This document shows, one piece after another, positions 12,201 to 23,836 of a stretch of 64,000 nt of DNA; the first letter of the stretch is position 1, and each line of letters starts with the position of its first letter. The stretch covers positions 77,145,367 through 77,209,366 of the forward strand of contig CM035807.1 in the NCBI GenBank assembly GCA_020466095.1. Direction: 5' to 3'. The notes under the pieces are model-generated. The model was not told where the DNA came from and did no database searches. It was given only the letters and a program-made list of their open reading frames with translations. The translations under genes and the position numbers were made by a program. Source of the DNA: Chlorops oryzae. Its lineage: Eukaryota > Arthropoda > Insecta > Diptera > Chloropidae.

Positions 12201-12914
12201 ATTTCTGAACTAAAGACGGACAAAAATGAAATGGCAAGATAATTTTTAAAATAAAATCATTTTATTTCAAGTTCAAAGCAAATGGCCATAAAGCACTCTG
12301 CTGAGCATAACCAAAAAAATAATTGGTTGGACTTCATCCGAATTTGTCACTCCGTTGTCGTGACTGCTTTCGCAATGCTTTAAAAGTTCTTAGATGTATA
12401 AACATGTTATATGTCCTATTTATAAAACAAATGAGAATTATACACAATGTAATGAAAAGTAATTAAGTACGTTTTCTTCCAAATCAACCAAAATGTTGTT
12501 CAATCAACCATTTTTCTTTTGAAATTTTCGTTCCGCTCGAAAATCAAAAGGACTGTGAACAACAATGCGCCCTTTTAACAACAATCATGGTTATGTTCGC
12601 TCAGTGATCCTTAAAATATTGCAGAGCCCAATTTTTAGATACTGAAAAGTTTTGGCTTTAAGGCTAAACTACAAAACCAATTATTTTTACACCCGAAACA
12701 CACTGTGTCGAGGGTATATTGCGTTTGTGTGGTTGTGTGTAACACCCAGAACCAGTCGAGATAGACATTAAAAACTGTATATAGAAATGATTAGCGTCGC
12801 CAAGAGATTCGATTCAGTCTGTACTTCTGTCATATGTAGTTTTCTTATCCAAGGAGTTGAGCTATCTTCGTATGCTTGTTTGCTGGAACATGAGTTAAAT
12901 CAATTTCGAGAATC

Positions 12915-12995
12915 GATCAATTTTTTCTTACAATGGGTTTGAGTACGTTTCACGCCTTATGAGTGTAGCATTTTTTTAAAAGTGAAAATTACATT
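12915..12995 (+). repeat. Dispersed repeat, copy 1
   Basis: The block TTTGAGTACGTTTCACGCC followed by TTATGAGTGTAGCA and a GTGAAAAT-rich tail is closely matched at 55413-55490 in the same orientation. The termini and class are not determined. Confidence 0.55.
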
Positions 12996-13304
12996 TTATT
13001 AACACGGTGCACACGATCCGTGTATACAGTAATGTATCCAAAGTTTGTATTACAAACAAACAAAAATCTATCCGACCTTTGTCCAATAGCTGAGGTGGTT
13101 GATTTTGCTAAGACGTTGGTAAAGATGCCTGATGATAAACTCGTAACTGGGTGCGAATTCGGCATTTTTATGCTATTTGTAGCATATCGGGTGCCACTTC
13201 AACCTAACCGAACAAAATAAAGGATATAAACAATTTTTTTTATCTAAGAAATTCCCTCTTTTTGGAGCCAAAAAGCCATTAAACTTAGCTTAAAGTTCAT
13301 ACAT

Positions 13305-13869
13305 TGGGGCGTTTCAGACGTGAAAAAAAGTCTTCAATTTCGAAGACGGCGGGGTCTCAAACGAAAGACAATGTAAATCGAAGAATTTGGGCATCATTTA
13401 AAATTTCTTAAATTGAGGTTTAGAGGTCGCTCAGAGGACTTGAATTTTCGTCAAATAACGCCTTAAAGAGAGCTAAAATTTTTTTATTTAGTTTTTGTAA
13501 ATTTAGAATTTTCAATTTGACAGATTTTCAACTTTTTCTGTATACTTTTAGGGGCAGAAAACACAAAAATTGATTTCAATTAATGGTTTTTACAGGAACA
13601 GTTCGATGTTTTACGGATCAATTGATTCATAATATGTTTAAGCGATTCGAAAACATTTATTTGCATATAAATTTGTTTATGTAACAGACTTGCATTAAGG
13701 CTATATACCAAAAATGTTACATTTCAACTTAAACCCATTTTAGCTACCTCTAAACCTCAATGAAAAATATTGAAAATCGTGCCCAAATTTTTCTTTTTGC
13801 CTAAACTTTCTTTTTAGACCCCCGCCGTTTTCGAATTTCAACACTTTTTTTCACGTCTGAAACGCCCTA
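13305..13869. mobile_element. TIR element with exact 9-bp TSD (Mutator- or Merlin-like)
   Basis: The ends TGGGGCGTTTCAGACGTG and complement TAGGGCGTTTCAGACGTG run on as inverted repeats through a shared GGCGGGG motif and a more internal AGGTTTAGAGGT pairing, well over 100 bp in all. The direct flanks TTCATACAT at 13296-13304 and 13870-13878 are identical. A 9-bp duplication and GGG-type terminus fit Mutator-like or Merlin elements. With no transposase the superfamily remains open. Confidence 0.78.
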
Positions 13870-14066
13870 TTCATACATATTTATAAACAAAGCAAAATAT
13901 GAGAAACTGAAGGCTGAATTACAATCAGTGGCAGCGACAGCGACAGTAACAGTTTTAGTTTTAATCGAAAGTCTGTTAACTGAGAGCTCTTATTCCTTTC
14001 CACTTTATAATTGGTTCTTCTTTAGCGGGAGTGTTAAGTATATGGAGCGTTTCGATTATATGTATA

Positions 14067-14400
14067 CAGTAGAATCTAGATATAACGAATCCCTGAAATA
14101 ATGATAAGCTAGAAGTATTAAATAATAAATCTAAATAGTCAGGCCTTAAGAGAGGGAAGTGTGAAAGGGGGATTTCCCCCGGCCCGAACTTTCTAAAGGG
14201 GCCCACAATTGGCGTGGGACTTTTTGTATTTGGTCGCACATTTTTGTGAGGGGTCCCCGAAAAAAAAATTCACCTGTCCCCAAATTTCTCTCTACGGGCT
14301 TGTAACTCATGAACAAAACATTCAATCTTGCTGATACGAACAATCTGGATACAACGAACAGGACGTGTAAAAATTAATTCACTATATCCAGATTCGACTG
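14067..14400. mobile_element. Pogo/Tigger-like MITE in a TA target
   Basis: The left end CAGTAGAATCTAGATATAAC pairs with the complement of the right end (CAGTCGAATCTGGATATAGT). TA flanks both sides (14065-14066 and 14401-14402). The CAGT...GATATAACGA terminus is typical of the pogo/Tigger branch of Tc1-mariner. The interior includes a G/C-rich block (14170-14260) unlike the ends. Confidence 0.75.
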
Positions 14401-15064
14401 TATCTGGGTTAGAAGTAATTCAAGCAATAAATATGTACATATGTTCGGAATTTTAACTTTTATTTCAATCGCTTTATGTGTATATTGCTCTATACGTTTT
14501 TCGGCGAATTCGCTTCCGCCTTCATCAGGATGATTCCTAATTCTGTAATTGCCTTTTTTTATGATGAAAATCCGTGAAATATACAATCTTGTTTTTTTTT
14601 TTTCCTTAAAAAATATACGCCCCCAATTGTATGGTGGATTGATTGCATGAATGAATGTTAAACTTAGCGACAGGCGGGCCCAGTTAAATGCACCTGTACT
14701 GTTTTGATATAGCTTAAGCTATTGTTAACGAAAACCATTTTACAAAAAAAAAAAAAAAAAACTTTCAGCTGTCAATTAGCAACGATAACAAACTCTCAAA
14801 AGCATCGCAAGGAGTACTCTCGAAATTCGAGTATTTGCAACGATTGTGGAGCAGATTTGAATGAACACCAAATAAAAGGGGAAAGGACGCGTTGCGAATA
14901 ATCCTACACCTCATTCATATTACCCAAACTGACAGCTTTCAGTAAGCCTAAGAACAATGGGCGAACAAAATCAAAACAGTGCCAACGCTCGAGTTACTTA
15001 TTTCGAATTTCTGTCTGTTTTGTCAGATGCTTAGAACTTCCTTAAAATGTTCGCTCTCTTCGCA

Positions 15065-15109
15065 AACACGCACACGCACACACACACAGCCACACAAACG
15101 CACACAACA
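15065..15109. repeat. (CA)n / CACACG microsatellite
   Basis: An interrupted CA-type tract inside the intron between exons B and C. It makes short spurious frames. Confidence 0.85.
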
Positions 15110-15355
15110 GCATGCATGCATTTGTCGTGTGAGAAATTTCCAGGCTTTTAACGTATGTTTACCGATCGATTATTTCAGGTAAATTAAGTAGCTCAAGCAT
15201 TGCAGGCAAATGTGCGTACGTCTGTCTCGCTTCCATAGTATCGAACTGAAAAGCCATTAAAGGATAAAAGGCATACTTACATGTCGGAATACAGCATGAT
15301 ATTCACGTATGCAATCATACTTAACTGAAAGGACATTTGTTCTCGTACGCATATC

Positions 15356-15396
15356 ACACACATACGCACACACACGCACGCACGCACGCACACAGC
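15356..15396. repeat. (CACG)n / (CA)n microsatellite
   Basis: Tandem CACG and CA units in the same intron, 250 bp after the previous tract. Confidence 0.85.
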
Positions 15397-16653
15397 CACA
15401 TGGACTCATCGACATTGCAGCATTGCCACGCATATACACGAACAATGTTACTCCCAATTTGTATGTATGACGACAATCTATAGGCGTGTAAATTTGTAAT
15501 GCTTAGTGGACATGTATTGTTCAATGGCCATTTTTACCGTACTAGTTTCGGCTGTAATTAGGCACAAATTTTGTCCGTAATGTAGTAATAAAATACGCTG
15601 TGGAAAAATTGCACGAGCCTTAAGATATGCTAAATATTTTTCCTCAAATCAGGCATTTATGCGTTTCGTTCGCCCATTTAAGAATTAATATTTGGTGTTT
15701 TATTTGAGAAAATTCTTCAGAATTTGTTTTTTTTCTTGTAAGCTTGTTATTGAATATTACTTGAAAATTTATTTCAGTGTAGAAATTAAATTTCGATGCC
15801 TACATACATATATTAATGTACACTCTATGAAAGGAGGCTTCGTGCTGCTTTTAGAATTAAGGCACATATTTAGATACGAGCTAGAGTTTATAGATTAGCC
15901 ATTAACAGACGAAATGTATGAACAAATGTTTGCCACCTTCCCTCTCCATGTCTCTCTTCGTCTTCTCTTCCTCTGCCACGCTTCGAATTGTGTACTTTAT
16001 TTATGTGCTTGATTCAAGCATGTTTGTATGTGCTTAATTATAACTGCTTCTGAATTCGATAGAAAATTCGAATGTTTGCGTGTTAATGATTCATTTCATT
16101 GTTATTGGTCCTTAATAATTGAAACTGCTAATTACCTGATGATTGTTTATGGGCCACAGAAGCGCGTTGACTGTAAATTCGGATATCGACTTTAAATGTT
16201 ATCAGCAATGCCAATCAAAATAAATTAAAAACTTTTAAATGATATCTGAATAAATTAGGCATCCTTAATTAGGGGCCTAATATAGAATTATGATTTTTGT
16301 TTGTAGAGGTAATAACCTGCAACCGATATGAATATATGGAGCAGCATACTTTAGAATGTTATCTCTAGCAACAGGCGGCAGGCAATGTTATCCTTCTAGT
16401 TTTCATTTAAATCGACAAAGCTGAACTGTAGCTTCGGTATCTAGTGATTCAACGGAAGCGTTGTAGGGTAAATAGAAGAGAAGATTGAGCATCGGAAAAT
16501 TCGAAATCGATTCCGAATGCCATGGAATGCCTTTGACAGCGGAATACACGTTTGAATTTTCATTCGATGATTCTTCGAAACGAAATTCGCTTTTTGCCCT
16601 CACAAACATTGATTGGTTTTTTACATGCTGTCCTTTTTTTCTTTTGTTTTCAG

Positions 16654-16702
16654 ATGCACCATCCCATCCAAATGAAGCCGGCCGATAGTGAGAACAGAAA
16701 CG
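16654..16702 (+). CDS. Bruno/CELF-family protein, exon C: MHHPIQMKPADSENRN linker exon
   Basis: This 49-nt micro-exon follows the acceptor TTTTGTTTTCAG (16653) and ends at the donor G|GTATGT (16702/16703). It encodes 16 residues plus the first base (G) of the next codon. MHHPIQMKPADSENRN is the diagnostic stretch that closes RRM1 and opens the linker to RRM2 in CELF1/2-type proteins. The 49-nt size equals the vertebrate exon as I recall it. The next exon should begin with the rest of a Glu codon and RKLFVGM-like RRM2 sequence. I find no such exon between here and 64000, so the following intron exceeds 47 kb or the gene continues past the window. Confidence 0.93.
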
Positions 16703-19206
16703 GTATGTACCTAAATTTGAACTTTTAGTTTAGTGTATTTCAGGTGAGTCTACCGCTGTCATTCGGGCGCCCGACTGATAGTTTCAATTCTTTCTTACTA
16801 TGGCAATTAATGGAACTCATAGACAATTATTTTGGCTGGTTTCCTTAAAAAAAAAAACAAAATATGTCCTTGATTGCATTTTGCTCGTGATACGTTTTTG
16901 AATGTGTTGTGCGTTAGAAAGGAAGCTTTGAAGCACTTTCTATCCAGCAAATATTCCAGGAGTGATCCTATTTACCAGTCTGAGATAAGTCCGAACTAAT
17001 TTGGCGGTTATGGCGCCTTTAGGGTGCCAAAAGCAATTTCAAAAATATGAGGTTCAAAACATGAGTCCCAAGTCGAAATGAGCGAGAAAAAATTTTATCC
17101 GAAGTCTTTACGTTGCGATTTGTTCCTTTTGAAATTTAGGTTTAAGTTTAAGGCTGGCATAGGAATTAGTTCATTGACTTCTGAGTTTGAAGAAAGTTTG
17201 TATCTGTAGACCTAAATAAATAAATAAATAAATAAATAAATATCAGGGCAATATTCTTTGAAAGTTCATCAATGAAGATCTAATATTTTTTTTGGAAACC
17301 CACTTCCAAATCAATTCCAAGTCGTTCATGATTGACTTTACAAAGTAGTTCCCGATGATCTCTTATTTGAACTGAAACCCATCGGACTGTGTGTGTTTTG
17401 TAATTGAGTTGTTTGCTCTCAATTAAATAGAAAATAAATCTAAATACCCCCCATGTGGGCTGAAAATTTTCTTAAAATATATTAATCGATTTTCCATTGC
17501 TCCATTATCAGAAGGTATGTTATTTTGATGCTTATAAGGAGGAAATTGATTCTGAATTGCAGCAACAATTTATCTTATTGCGCTAGCATGATTTCAAAAG
17601 CATCCAAATTGTAAAATTTTCATTGAGATACTTAGTGCGATTATCTCGTAAATAAAATTTTAAGAAAAGAGAGTGGAAAAAATAACACTTGGGAGGTTCC
17701 CAAATCATTTTGTTTCGATTAATTGCACCCATTTAGCATCAAAATTGAGCGACACTAAAACGAATACGAAAAATATGCAAAAACGGTGTAAGAAACAAGC
17801 TGTCAACTGTCAAAGTAATCCCCAACGGTGTACAGTTGAGAGACCCCTCAAAATACATATATCTGTGAAATACGGTAATTCGTGTTGTGTCTCTTCTATT
17901 ATAAAGTTCCGTTTCGAGTGCCTTTTAATGAAATTATGCTGCGGTGTCCGACGGGTTGGTGCCAAAGAATTAATTACAAATCACAGGCCGAGATGAAGAA
18001 CAAGATCGAGACACAACGACACGTCGAGTGCCTTGGCGGCGGGAAACAATTCAACGCAGTGCGGGGGAGATGGGTGACGACACGTACAGGTTGCAATAAG
18101 TGTACGAGACGAATGCGTTCGAAATTTTTCGTTGACATTTGACAAAATGCCAAAGACTTGAAGCGATGCGCCGCATTTCGTCCGAACGTCGGGAGATTTT
18201 CGTGTTGTAAGCAATTTTGTCGCATTAATCGCAGGACATGGTAAACATTAGGGGGTGGGGGGAATATTTTTTATAGTTCTCTTCTTCGGAAATGGTTTAA
18301 ATATTTCTGCAGTCGATTTTATTTCGAAAATGATTTTCTTGTGTTTTGTTGCCTGAGTTCAATTAAGCGCCGCACGCCTTTTACGTGCCGTGGCCGAATG
18401 GCTGGCTGCACTTTTCCGCCAGGAGCGTTCGGGCGTTTGACGTTAAATCGGATTAAAACGCAAGATAAGCATAAATTAAAAATGCGTTTGCAGTTTGTTA
18501 TTCATTCGGTTTTCCACTTTATTTCCCATTTTTTATTTATGTTTTTTATATTTTGTTTGTTTGTTTGTTTTTGGCATTTGTATCTTTTTGTCTTCGCAGT
18601 ATTTATGCTTATTTAATGACTTTAAGAGTCCACAAATCACGCGGATATGCACAAATGTACATATGTGAATATCGTTGTGCGGCATTTTCACTGCTGTTGC
18701 CTACCGTTGTTTTCTCTGTTGACAAGCTTAATCATTTGTTAAAATGATTTTTCGCACGATTTAGCTTAGCTGCCATGTGTCTCTTTCGGGGCCGGCGAAT
18801 GTGGGAATTATGAAAGCGTAAAACATAGTCGAATTAATAAATGGACCAAATAATGAAAATGTTTGGATATTAAATCCGACGCGCTAGGGTAATTAATGAA
18901 GCATATGCAATTTGAATTTATATTTCTTGTGATTAGCAAGCCGAAAGGCTCGTAATAGAGTGCTTACGTTGGAGCATTCATCGAAATTTTCATAAATAAA
19001 TCAAAAGTAATTGTTGTTTCTTGTTAAGTAAGTTCTCTGTACTTTTCGTAGGCTTTGGCCGTTATTAGACAGGAAAAAGAAAATGGAAAAACCATGATTT
19101 TTTTAAAATTTTTCGTGTTTTTCTATATTATTCTCCAATATTTCGGATAAATTTACAGCCATCTTCAAGGAAAACTTTCTCCTGTGAGTTACTCTCCTTT
19201 CGTATG
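16703..19206 (+). other. Start of the very large intron after exon C
   Basis: It holds an (AAAT)n microsatellite at 17213-17243. A higher-GC, CpG-containing stretch at about 17930-18240 shows overlapping frames on both strands and no clear codon structure. No gene or transposon end was recognised elsewhere in this stretch. Confidence 0.5.
17213..17243. repeat. (AAAT)n microsatellite
   Basis: About seven perfect AAAT units. Confidence 0.9.
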
Positions 19207-19214
19207 TTGTACAT

Positions 19215-20486
19215 TAGGGTGATGACTTTTAGTGTTTTTTTCTCCAAAAAAATTTCCTGTTTTATAGTACGATGAACTTTTATTAAAGATGCCATAAAAC
19301 ACTAATTTTAAGGTTATTTGATAAAAAAAAAAAATGTCACGCACCAAGTCATTTGAAAAATTTAATTTTTAATTTTTTTCCAAATTTTTGAAGTTAATGT
19401 AAGCAGAGTCGCTCCTAGAGGGTTCAAATGTAAGACCAACTCCCATTATTTTTTTATTCCCAATAATTTCTCTAAAAAAACCTTCCCCCTATCTCTACTC
19501 CTTAAGGGGGCTCCCATACAAAAGTAATTTTTTTATGAATTTTTCCCCCACTGTCCTAACTAGCCCCAGAGTGCCCCTATAGAAGTCAAATGTTTGACCG
19601 ACCCCCATTAACTTTGTCTCATTAAAATTTTTTCCCAACATACTGACCCCCTATCACCCCTCCTTAGGGGGTCACCCATACAAAATTACCTTAATTTTAT
19701 CACAATTTCATACAAAATGGCTGTCACTACAGTCAAACCCCACCTCGGGGGATGATATATATGACCGACCCCCATTATTTTTTTACCCCAAATATTTTCT
19801 TCAAACATACCCACCCTCTATCTCCTCTCCTTAGGGTGGTCCCCACACAAAAATAGGCTTAAATTGAAGAAAAATGCCTCATGATCTTCAATCTATAATA
19901 TAGATGCCGTAGGAACAAGAACGAGCATGTTCAGTATGCATATTCAAATAATTTACGAAATTACCTTTTAAACGAGCCTAATATGAAGAATATTGGATTC
20001 GTTTTTGGTATGTTTTAGTAATATGTTATAACTATTAACTTTTTTTAAAACTGAATTTTGGATTCCATCCCCTAACTGGCCAAATAATGACCCTAGTAGA
20101 AAAAAATAAATTTTCGAGTCAAATGCCGCAAACCTCAATCTATGACGAGTTTTTTGAGACTATAGCCATTAAAATCGATTAGTGGTTTCTATTCATAAAA
20201 TTAATTCAAAACAAATATTTTTTGAAACGCATTATTCACTGTTTACACATTGTTGGGGATAAAAAAATAATGGTAGTTGGTCTTACATTTGATACCTCTA
20301 GGAGCGACTCTGCTTACAGTAACTTCAAAAATTTGGAAAAAAAATCAAAAATTAAATATTTAAAATGACTTGGTGCGTGACATTTTTTTACCAAATAACC
20401 TTAAAATTAGTATTTTATGAAGTCTTTAATAAAAGTTCATCGTACTACGATACAGGAAAAGAGTTTCAAAAAAAATCATCACCCTA
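19215..20486. mobile_element. hAT-like element with ~240-bp terminal inverted repeats and 8-bp TSD
   Basis: The direct flanks TTGTACAT at 19207-19214 and 20487-20494 are identical. The element starts TAGGGTGATGA and ends in the complement TCATCACCCTA. The arms 19215-19463 and 20253-20486 pair nearly throughout, including GGAGCGACTCTGCTTAC in the right arm against its complement in the left. The interior holds about three diverged tandem units of 162-167 bp with a CTCCTTAGGG motif at about 19498, 19660 and 19827. A YARNG-type end and 8-bp duplication suggest hAT. No transposase frame is present. Confidence 0.88.
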
Positions 20487-20717
20487 TTGTACATACTTGT
20501 TTCGATAAATTCATGCTGCGGATATATTAATTATCCGATTATTTTAGACCAGAGATTATCAAACTGATTTCTTTCACCGCCCACTTTGAAGGTCAATCAT
20601 TTTCCAGCACACCCTCCATAAACTTAAAAACAACAATTTTATTACTTAAATGAATTAAACGTTTCTATGTTATCGGTTCCGATACACATTTTTTTGTGAG
20701 AGTTATTAAAATTACGT

Positions 20718-20795
20718 GGCTCTGGGATAGCGTAGGGGTTGCGTGCTATGCTCTTGATCCCGGGGTCCGAGGTTCGATTCCCGTCACAGCCGAAA
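20718..20795 (+). repeat. tRNA-like SINE head
   Basis: GTGGCTCTGGGATAGCG resembles an A box and GAGGTTCGATTCCCG matches the B-box consensus closely, at a spacing somewhat longer than in a standard tRNA. The arms do not form a complete cloverleaf by eye, so I call it tRNA-derived rather than a tRNA gene. Confidence 0.5.
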
Positions 20796-21084
20796 CGGAG
20801 TGTAATGTTCCAAGCCCTAATGCAACTCCAAAATGTAAAGAATATATTTTAATCCAAATGAAAGAAACAATAAAGTTGGGCAATCAATGAAAGCTTTAAA
20901 ACTATTCTAATGAGATCGATGAATTTGATGATTTGGAATAAGTTCGTTGATATGTATCAGGTTCAATTTTACTCAAAAACAGTCGCAAAATTCCACGTTG
21001 TAATTATACGATATCGAGTGTAAGGTTGTTCTAATTTGATTGAATTTAAAATAATAAAGTAATTGAATATACAAATGAACTATG

Positions 21085-22110
21085 ACTACGTTTATACGAC
21101 CGCCATATTCACGAATAAGAATATCGCGAATAACGAATTTTATCGTATAAACGGTTCTATTCACGAATCGCTAATTCACGAAAGTTATTCGTGAATAGTG
21201 AGACTATTCGCGTAAAACACCCGAGGTGATGCCACATTTTTGGCTGATTTCTCTCTCTTTGGCAATCAGGCAGCGCTTTTGTTTAATTTGAGTTCAAAAA
21301 TCTAATAAATAACATATGATGGAGAATGGAAAGGAAACCAACCGCTGCATATGGATAACACTTAAATCAGAAACTGACATTTTTTCACTTTTGAAAAACG
21401 AATTGGTAAAAGCATTCCAGATGCTATGAAATCATATGTTTTTCATTCGTGCTGCCATTTCTTTTCGTTTTGGCAGTCAGGCAGCGCTAAGACCAACTAA
21501 TGTCGGTTGCCGTATAAACGGTGTCTTCACTATTCGCGATATTCTAATTCGTGAATAAAGCTGCAATCATTCATGGGTTAAACGGCATAACATAACATAA
21601 TATAACATAAAATAACATAAGCGCTTTTTGAGTAGTCAGTGAAGACATAAGGAAACCTAAGAGCACAGAAGAGGTAATGTTGCAATTTGCGCACATTGCG
21701 GAAAAGGGGAAAAAATAATTTCCACAATTTCTCAAGAAATAATTAACAAACGCTTGTAAATCAGTTCGGGACATGCCGAAGTGTAATAAAATATATTTTG
21801 CTTTAATAAAAAATTATATGCTTAATACTATTTTAATATATTACAACATTAGTAATTGTGGCTTTTCAAGATTTTTGTAAAAAGTGGAATGTTGCAGCTT
21901 TGGAAAGGAATTGGCAGCACAAATTTGAATCAGCTGACTCGAACTTACATAAGACGGCATAAGAAAAATCTGTTTTCTACAGATTCTTCTGTTCTGTTAT
22001 GTTATTTTATGCCATCACTGACCACTTGCATACAACATGTACTGAATAGTTATGCCGTCTTATGCCATGAATGATTGCATCTTAAAATTTAACTTACTTA
22101 TAAACGTAGT
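21085..22110. mobile_element. TIR element interrupted by a nested MITE
   Basis: The left end ACTACGTTTATACG matches the complement of the right end (ACTACGTTTATAAG). The next portion (TATTCACGAATAAGAATATC and the CGCGAATA that follows) is matched by the right arm at about 21525-21557. The right arm is split from its terminus by the insertion at 21559-22082. Several ATTCACGAAT/ATTCGTGAAT palindromes occur in the arms. No TSD could be settled. Confidence 0.6.
21559..22082. mobile_element. Nested MITE with TAA duplication (possibly PIF/Harbinger-like)
   Basis: The left end AGCTGCAATCATTCATGG pairs with the complement of the right end (AGATGCAATCATTCATGG), with ACGGCATAAC following in both. TAA flanks both sides (21556-21558 and 22083-22085), a 3-bp duplication as used by PIF/Harbinger elements. 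ATAACATAA-type simple repeats lie inside the left arm and are mirrored on the right. The superfamily call rests only on the 3-bp duplication. Confidence 0.65.
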
Positions 22111-22272
22111 ATATGAACAAGGGGGCATTATCGCCCACTGTATAAAAAAATGTCCACAGTAGCTGGGACAGCAATGGTCACGCAATTATTGTCCTCCACT
22201 CGTAGGTATCCACTTATGTTTATGAAGTCTTTTCCCAAGAAGTCTAAGCAAAATGTCTTTCAATAGTCTCTA

Positions 22273-23246
22273 CAGGGACAAACTGCAACTTAAATCAAAA
22301 ACGAGCCATATTAATTCAATAATTTGCAACAAAGATGAAAAATAATACTGAAAGATGTTAAAATAACAATGTTCAAGTTTGACTTGATGCAGTTTCTATA
22401 ATTTTCGTGGAGTATATTGGAATTACATTGATTTTAAGTTGAAATTTACGTAACAAATTATTGAATCAATAAGAAACGTTCTTAAATTGATATGGAAACT
22501 CTTCAAGTCAATGTTTTCTACATTCCACATGAGTTCAATATGAATCTTATATTAATTCAATACCGCAAAATATTATTTATACATCGTTTCTATATTCAAA
22601 TCGTCGATATTAATTAATTTAATGCTGTTCCATATTGAAATAACAATTTTCTACGTTTCTAGACTCTCATTAACGTTTCTTATTGAATCGAATTGGTTTT
22701 TATTAACCCTCTAGCATGTAAGACCGCCCTCAGGCGGGCATCAATAAAAGCTAAATGGCAGCAAATCCGTTGATATATTTGTATGTCAATATGATTATTA
22801 GCATCTGGCAAGTCTCTGAGCACATTTTGAGCGATCACTGAAGTCTCTTCGACGTTTGGTTGAGTTTTTACAGTCATTTGAACGCGTTAACCAAGAAATT
22901 AGCACGTAAAAACTTTTCGTACAATTGTTTTTTTAATTTTCAAACAACCAAAACTTTTGTTTTTGTTTGCCGAATCATGTGAAATAATATTTTCTGAGTG
23001 ATTTGAACCTTCTACTTTCGAATAATTTCTTATTTTATTATATTAAATATTTTTTTCGCAAGAATTTTAGAGGAGCCGATTTTTCGATTTTTTCACCTGG
23101 CGGTCGACAGATAATTTTTTTTGGATTTCAACATCAGATTCAGATTCCACGCACCCAAACTATTTTAGAAAAAATTTTTCGTCAAAAAATTTCTAGCCGT
23201 TCAATTTTGCATGCTAGAGGGTTAATTTTAAGTGGTTTTTTATCTG
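22273..23246 (+). mobile_element. MITE copy 1, split by a piggyBac-type insertion
   Basis: The left end CAGGGACAAACTGCAACTT and the right end, complement CAGATAAAAAACCACTT, flank sequence almost identical to the reverse complement of 45673-46128. Removing the TTAA-flanked insert (22707-23221 plus one TTAA) leaves 455 bp, against 456 bp for the uninterrupted copy. The interior is AT-rich with TATTAATTCAATA-type motifs. The terminal flanks are too diverged to call a TSD. Confidence 0.8.
22707..23221. mobile_element. PiggyBac-type MITE in a TTAA site, inserted into the 22273-23246 MITE
   Basis: The ends CCCTCTAGCATG are perfectly inverted and TTAA flanks both sides (22703-22706 and 23222-23225). 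A GCCCTCAGGCGGGC hairpin lies close to the left end. The empty-site sequence survives in the paralogous MITE at 45673-46128, where the matching position reads ATTGATT. No transposase frame is present in the 515 bp. Confidence 0.88.
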
Positions 23247-23805
23247 GGTGTACAGCTCTACTTAGAGCTACCGTCGATATATTTATAGTAGAGCTCTACT
23301 GTATACTCCATGACTGTTTAAACTGCAGCAGAATGTTTTCTCTATCACTCTACAATAGAGAAAATTAATTTTGCAGTGTATAAGCTTAAACATAAACATA
23401 AACATAAGGTAAAAAGCAAATGCAACTAACTTCTTACAAAATCATGATACATATTTGAAAATGGATTGCACACACCATAGCGCCTTGGCTTCCTTATACC
23501 TCCAAAGTCATTAATTCATTTTTCGCGGATGTCGACTTAAGCTACTATTCCATATTGCCACAGATATGTACCTATAAATACATACATATTTATTTTTTCC
23601 TAATAATCATGCAATTTCTATTCTAAACTCCTCGCAGTACGCTTAAGAAAATCAGATGTTTTCGTTGATCATCAGCATTTAATGTGCTCCAACGACTTCT
23701 CTTCTGTGATATTTATCCACATGAAATTCTTTTCATTTGAACGAGCCAGAAGTACTTAGCTATGCATATTTATGAGCGATTGAATGTGCTCAAATGAGTA
23801 GCCAC

Positions 23806-23836
23806 TCAGAGCGAGCGAGCGAGCGAGAGAGAGAAA
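23806..23836. promoter_or_regulatory. GAGC/GAGA tract, possible GAGA-factor binding site
   Basis: Alternating GAGC units pass into GAGAGAGAGA just before a GC-richer stretch. Clustered GAGAG is bound by the Trl/GAGA factor in flies. Placement within the intron of a gene with alternative promoters makes a regulatory role possible but unproven. Confidence 0.3.

Larger units (their letters stand above)
11098..16653 (+). other. Intron between exons B and C, 5.6 kb, repeat-laden
   Basis: The donor is GTAAGT and the acceptor TTTTGTTTTCAG. It contains a decayed mini-me-like copy (11700-12200), a dispersed repeat at 12915-12995, a TIR element with 9-bp duplication (13305-13869), a pogo-like MITE (14067-14400), a poly-A run at 14744-14760 and two CA/GCAC microsatellites (15065-15109, 15356-15396). 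The rest is AT-rich with no supported gene. Confidence 0.8.

Noticed and set aside
15065..15396. CRISPR-like spaced repeats
   Set aside because: These are interrupted CA/CACG microsatellites without regular repeats and spacers; the genome is eukaryotic.
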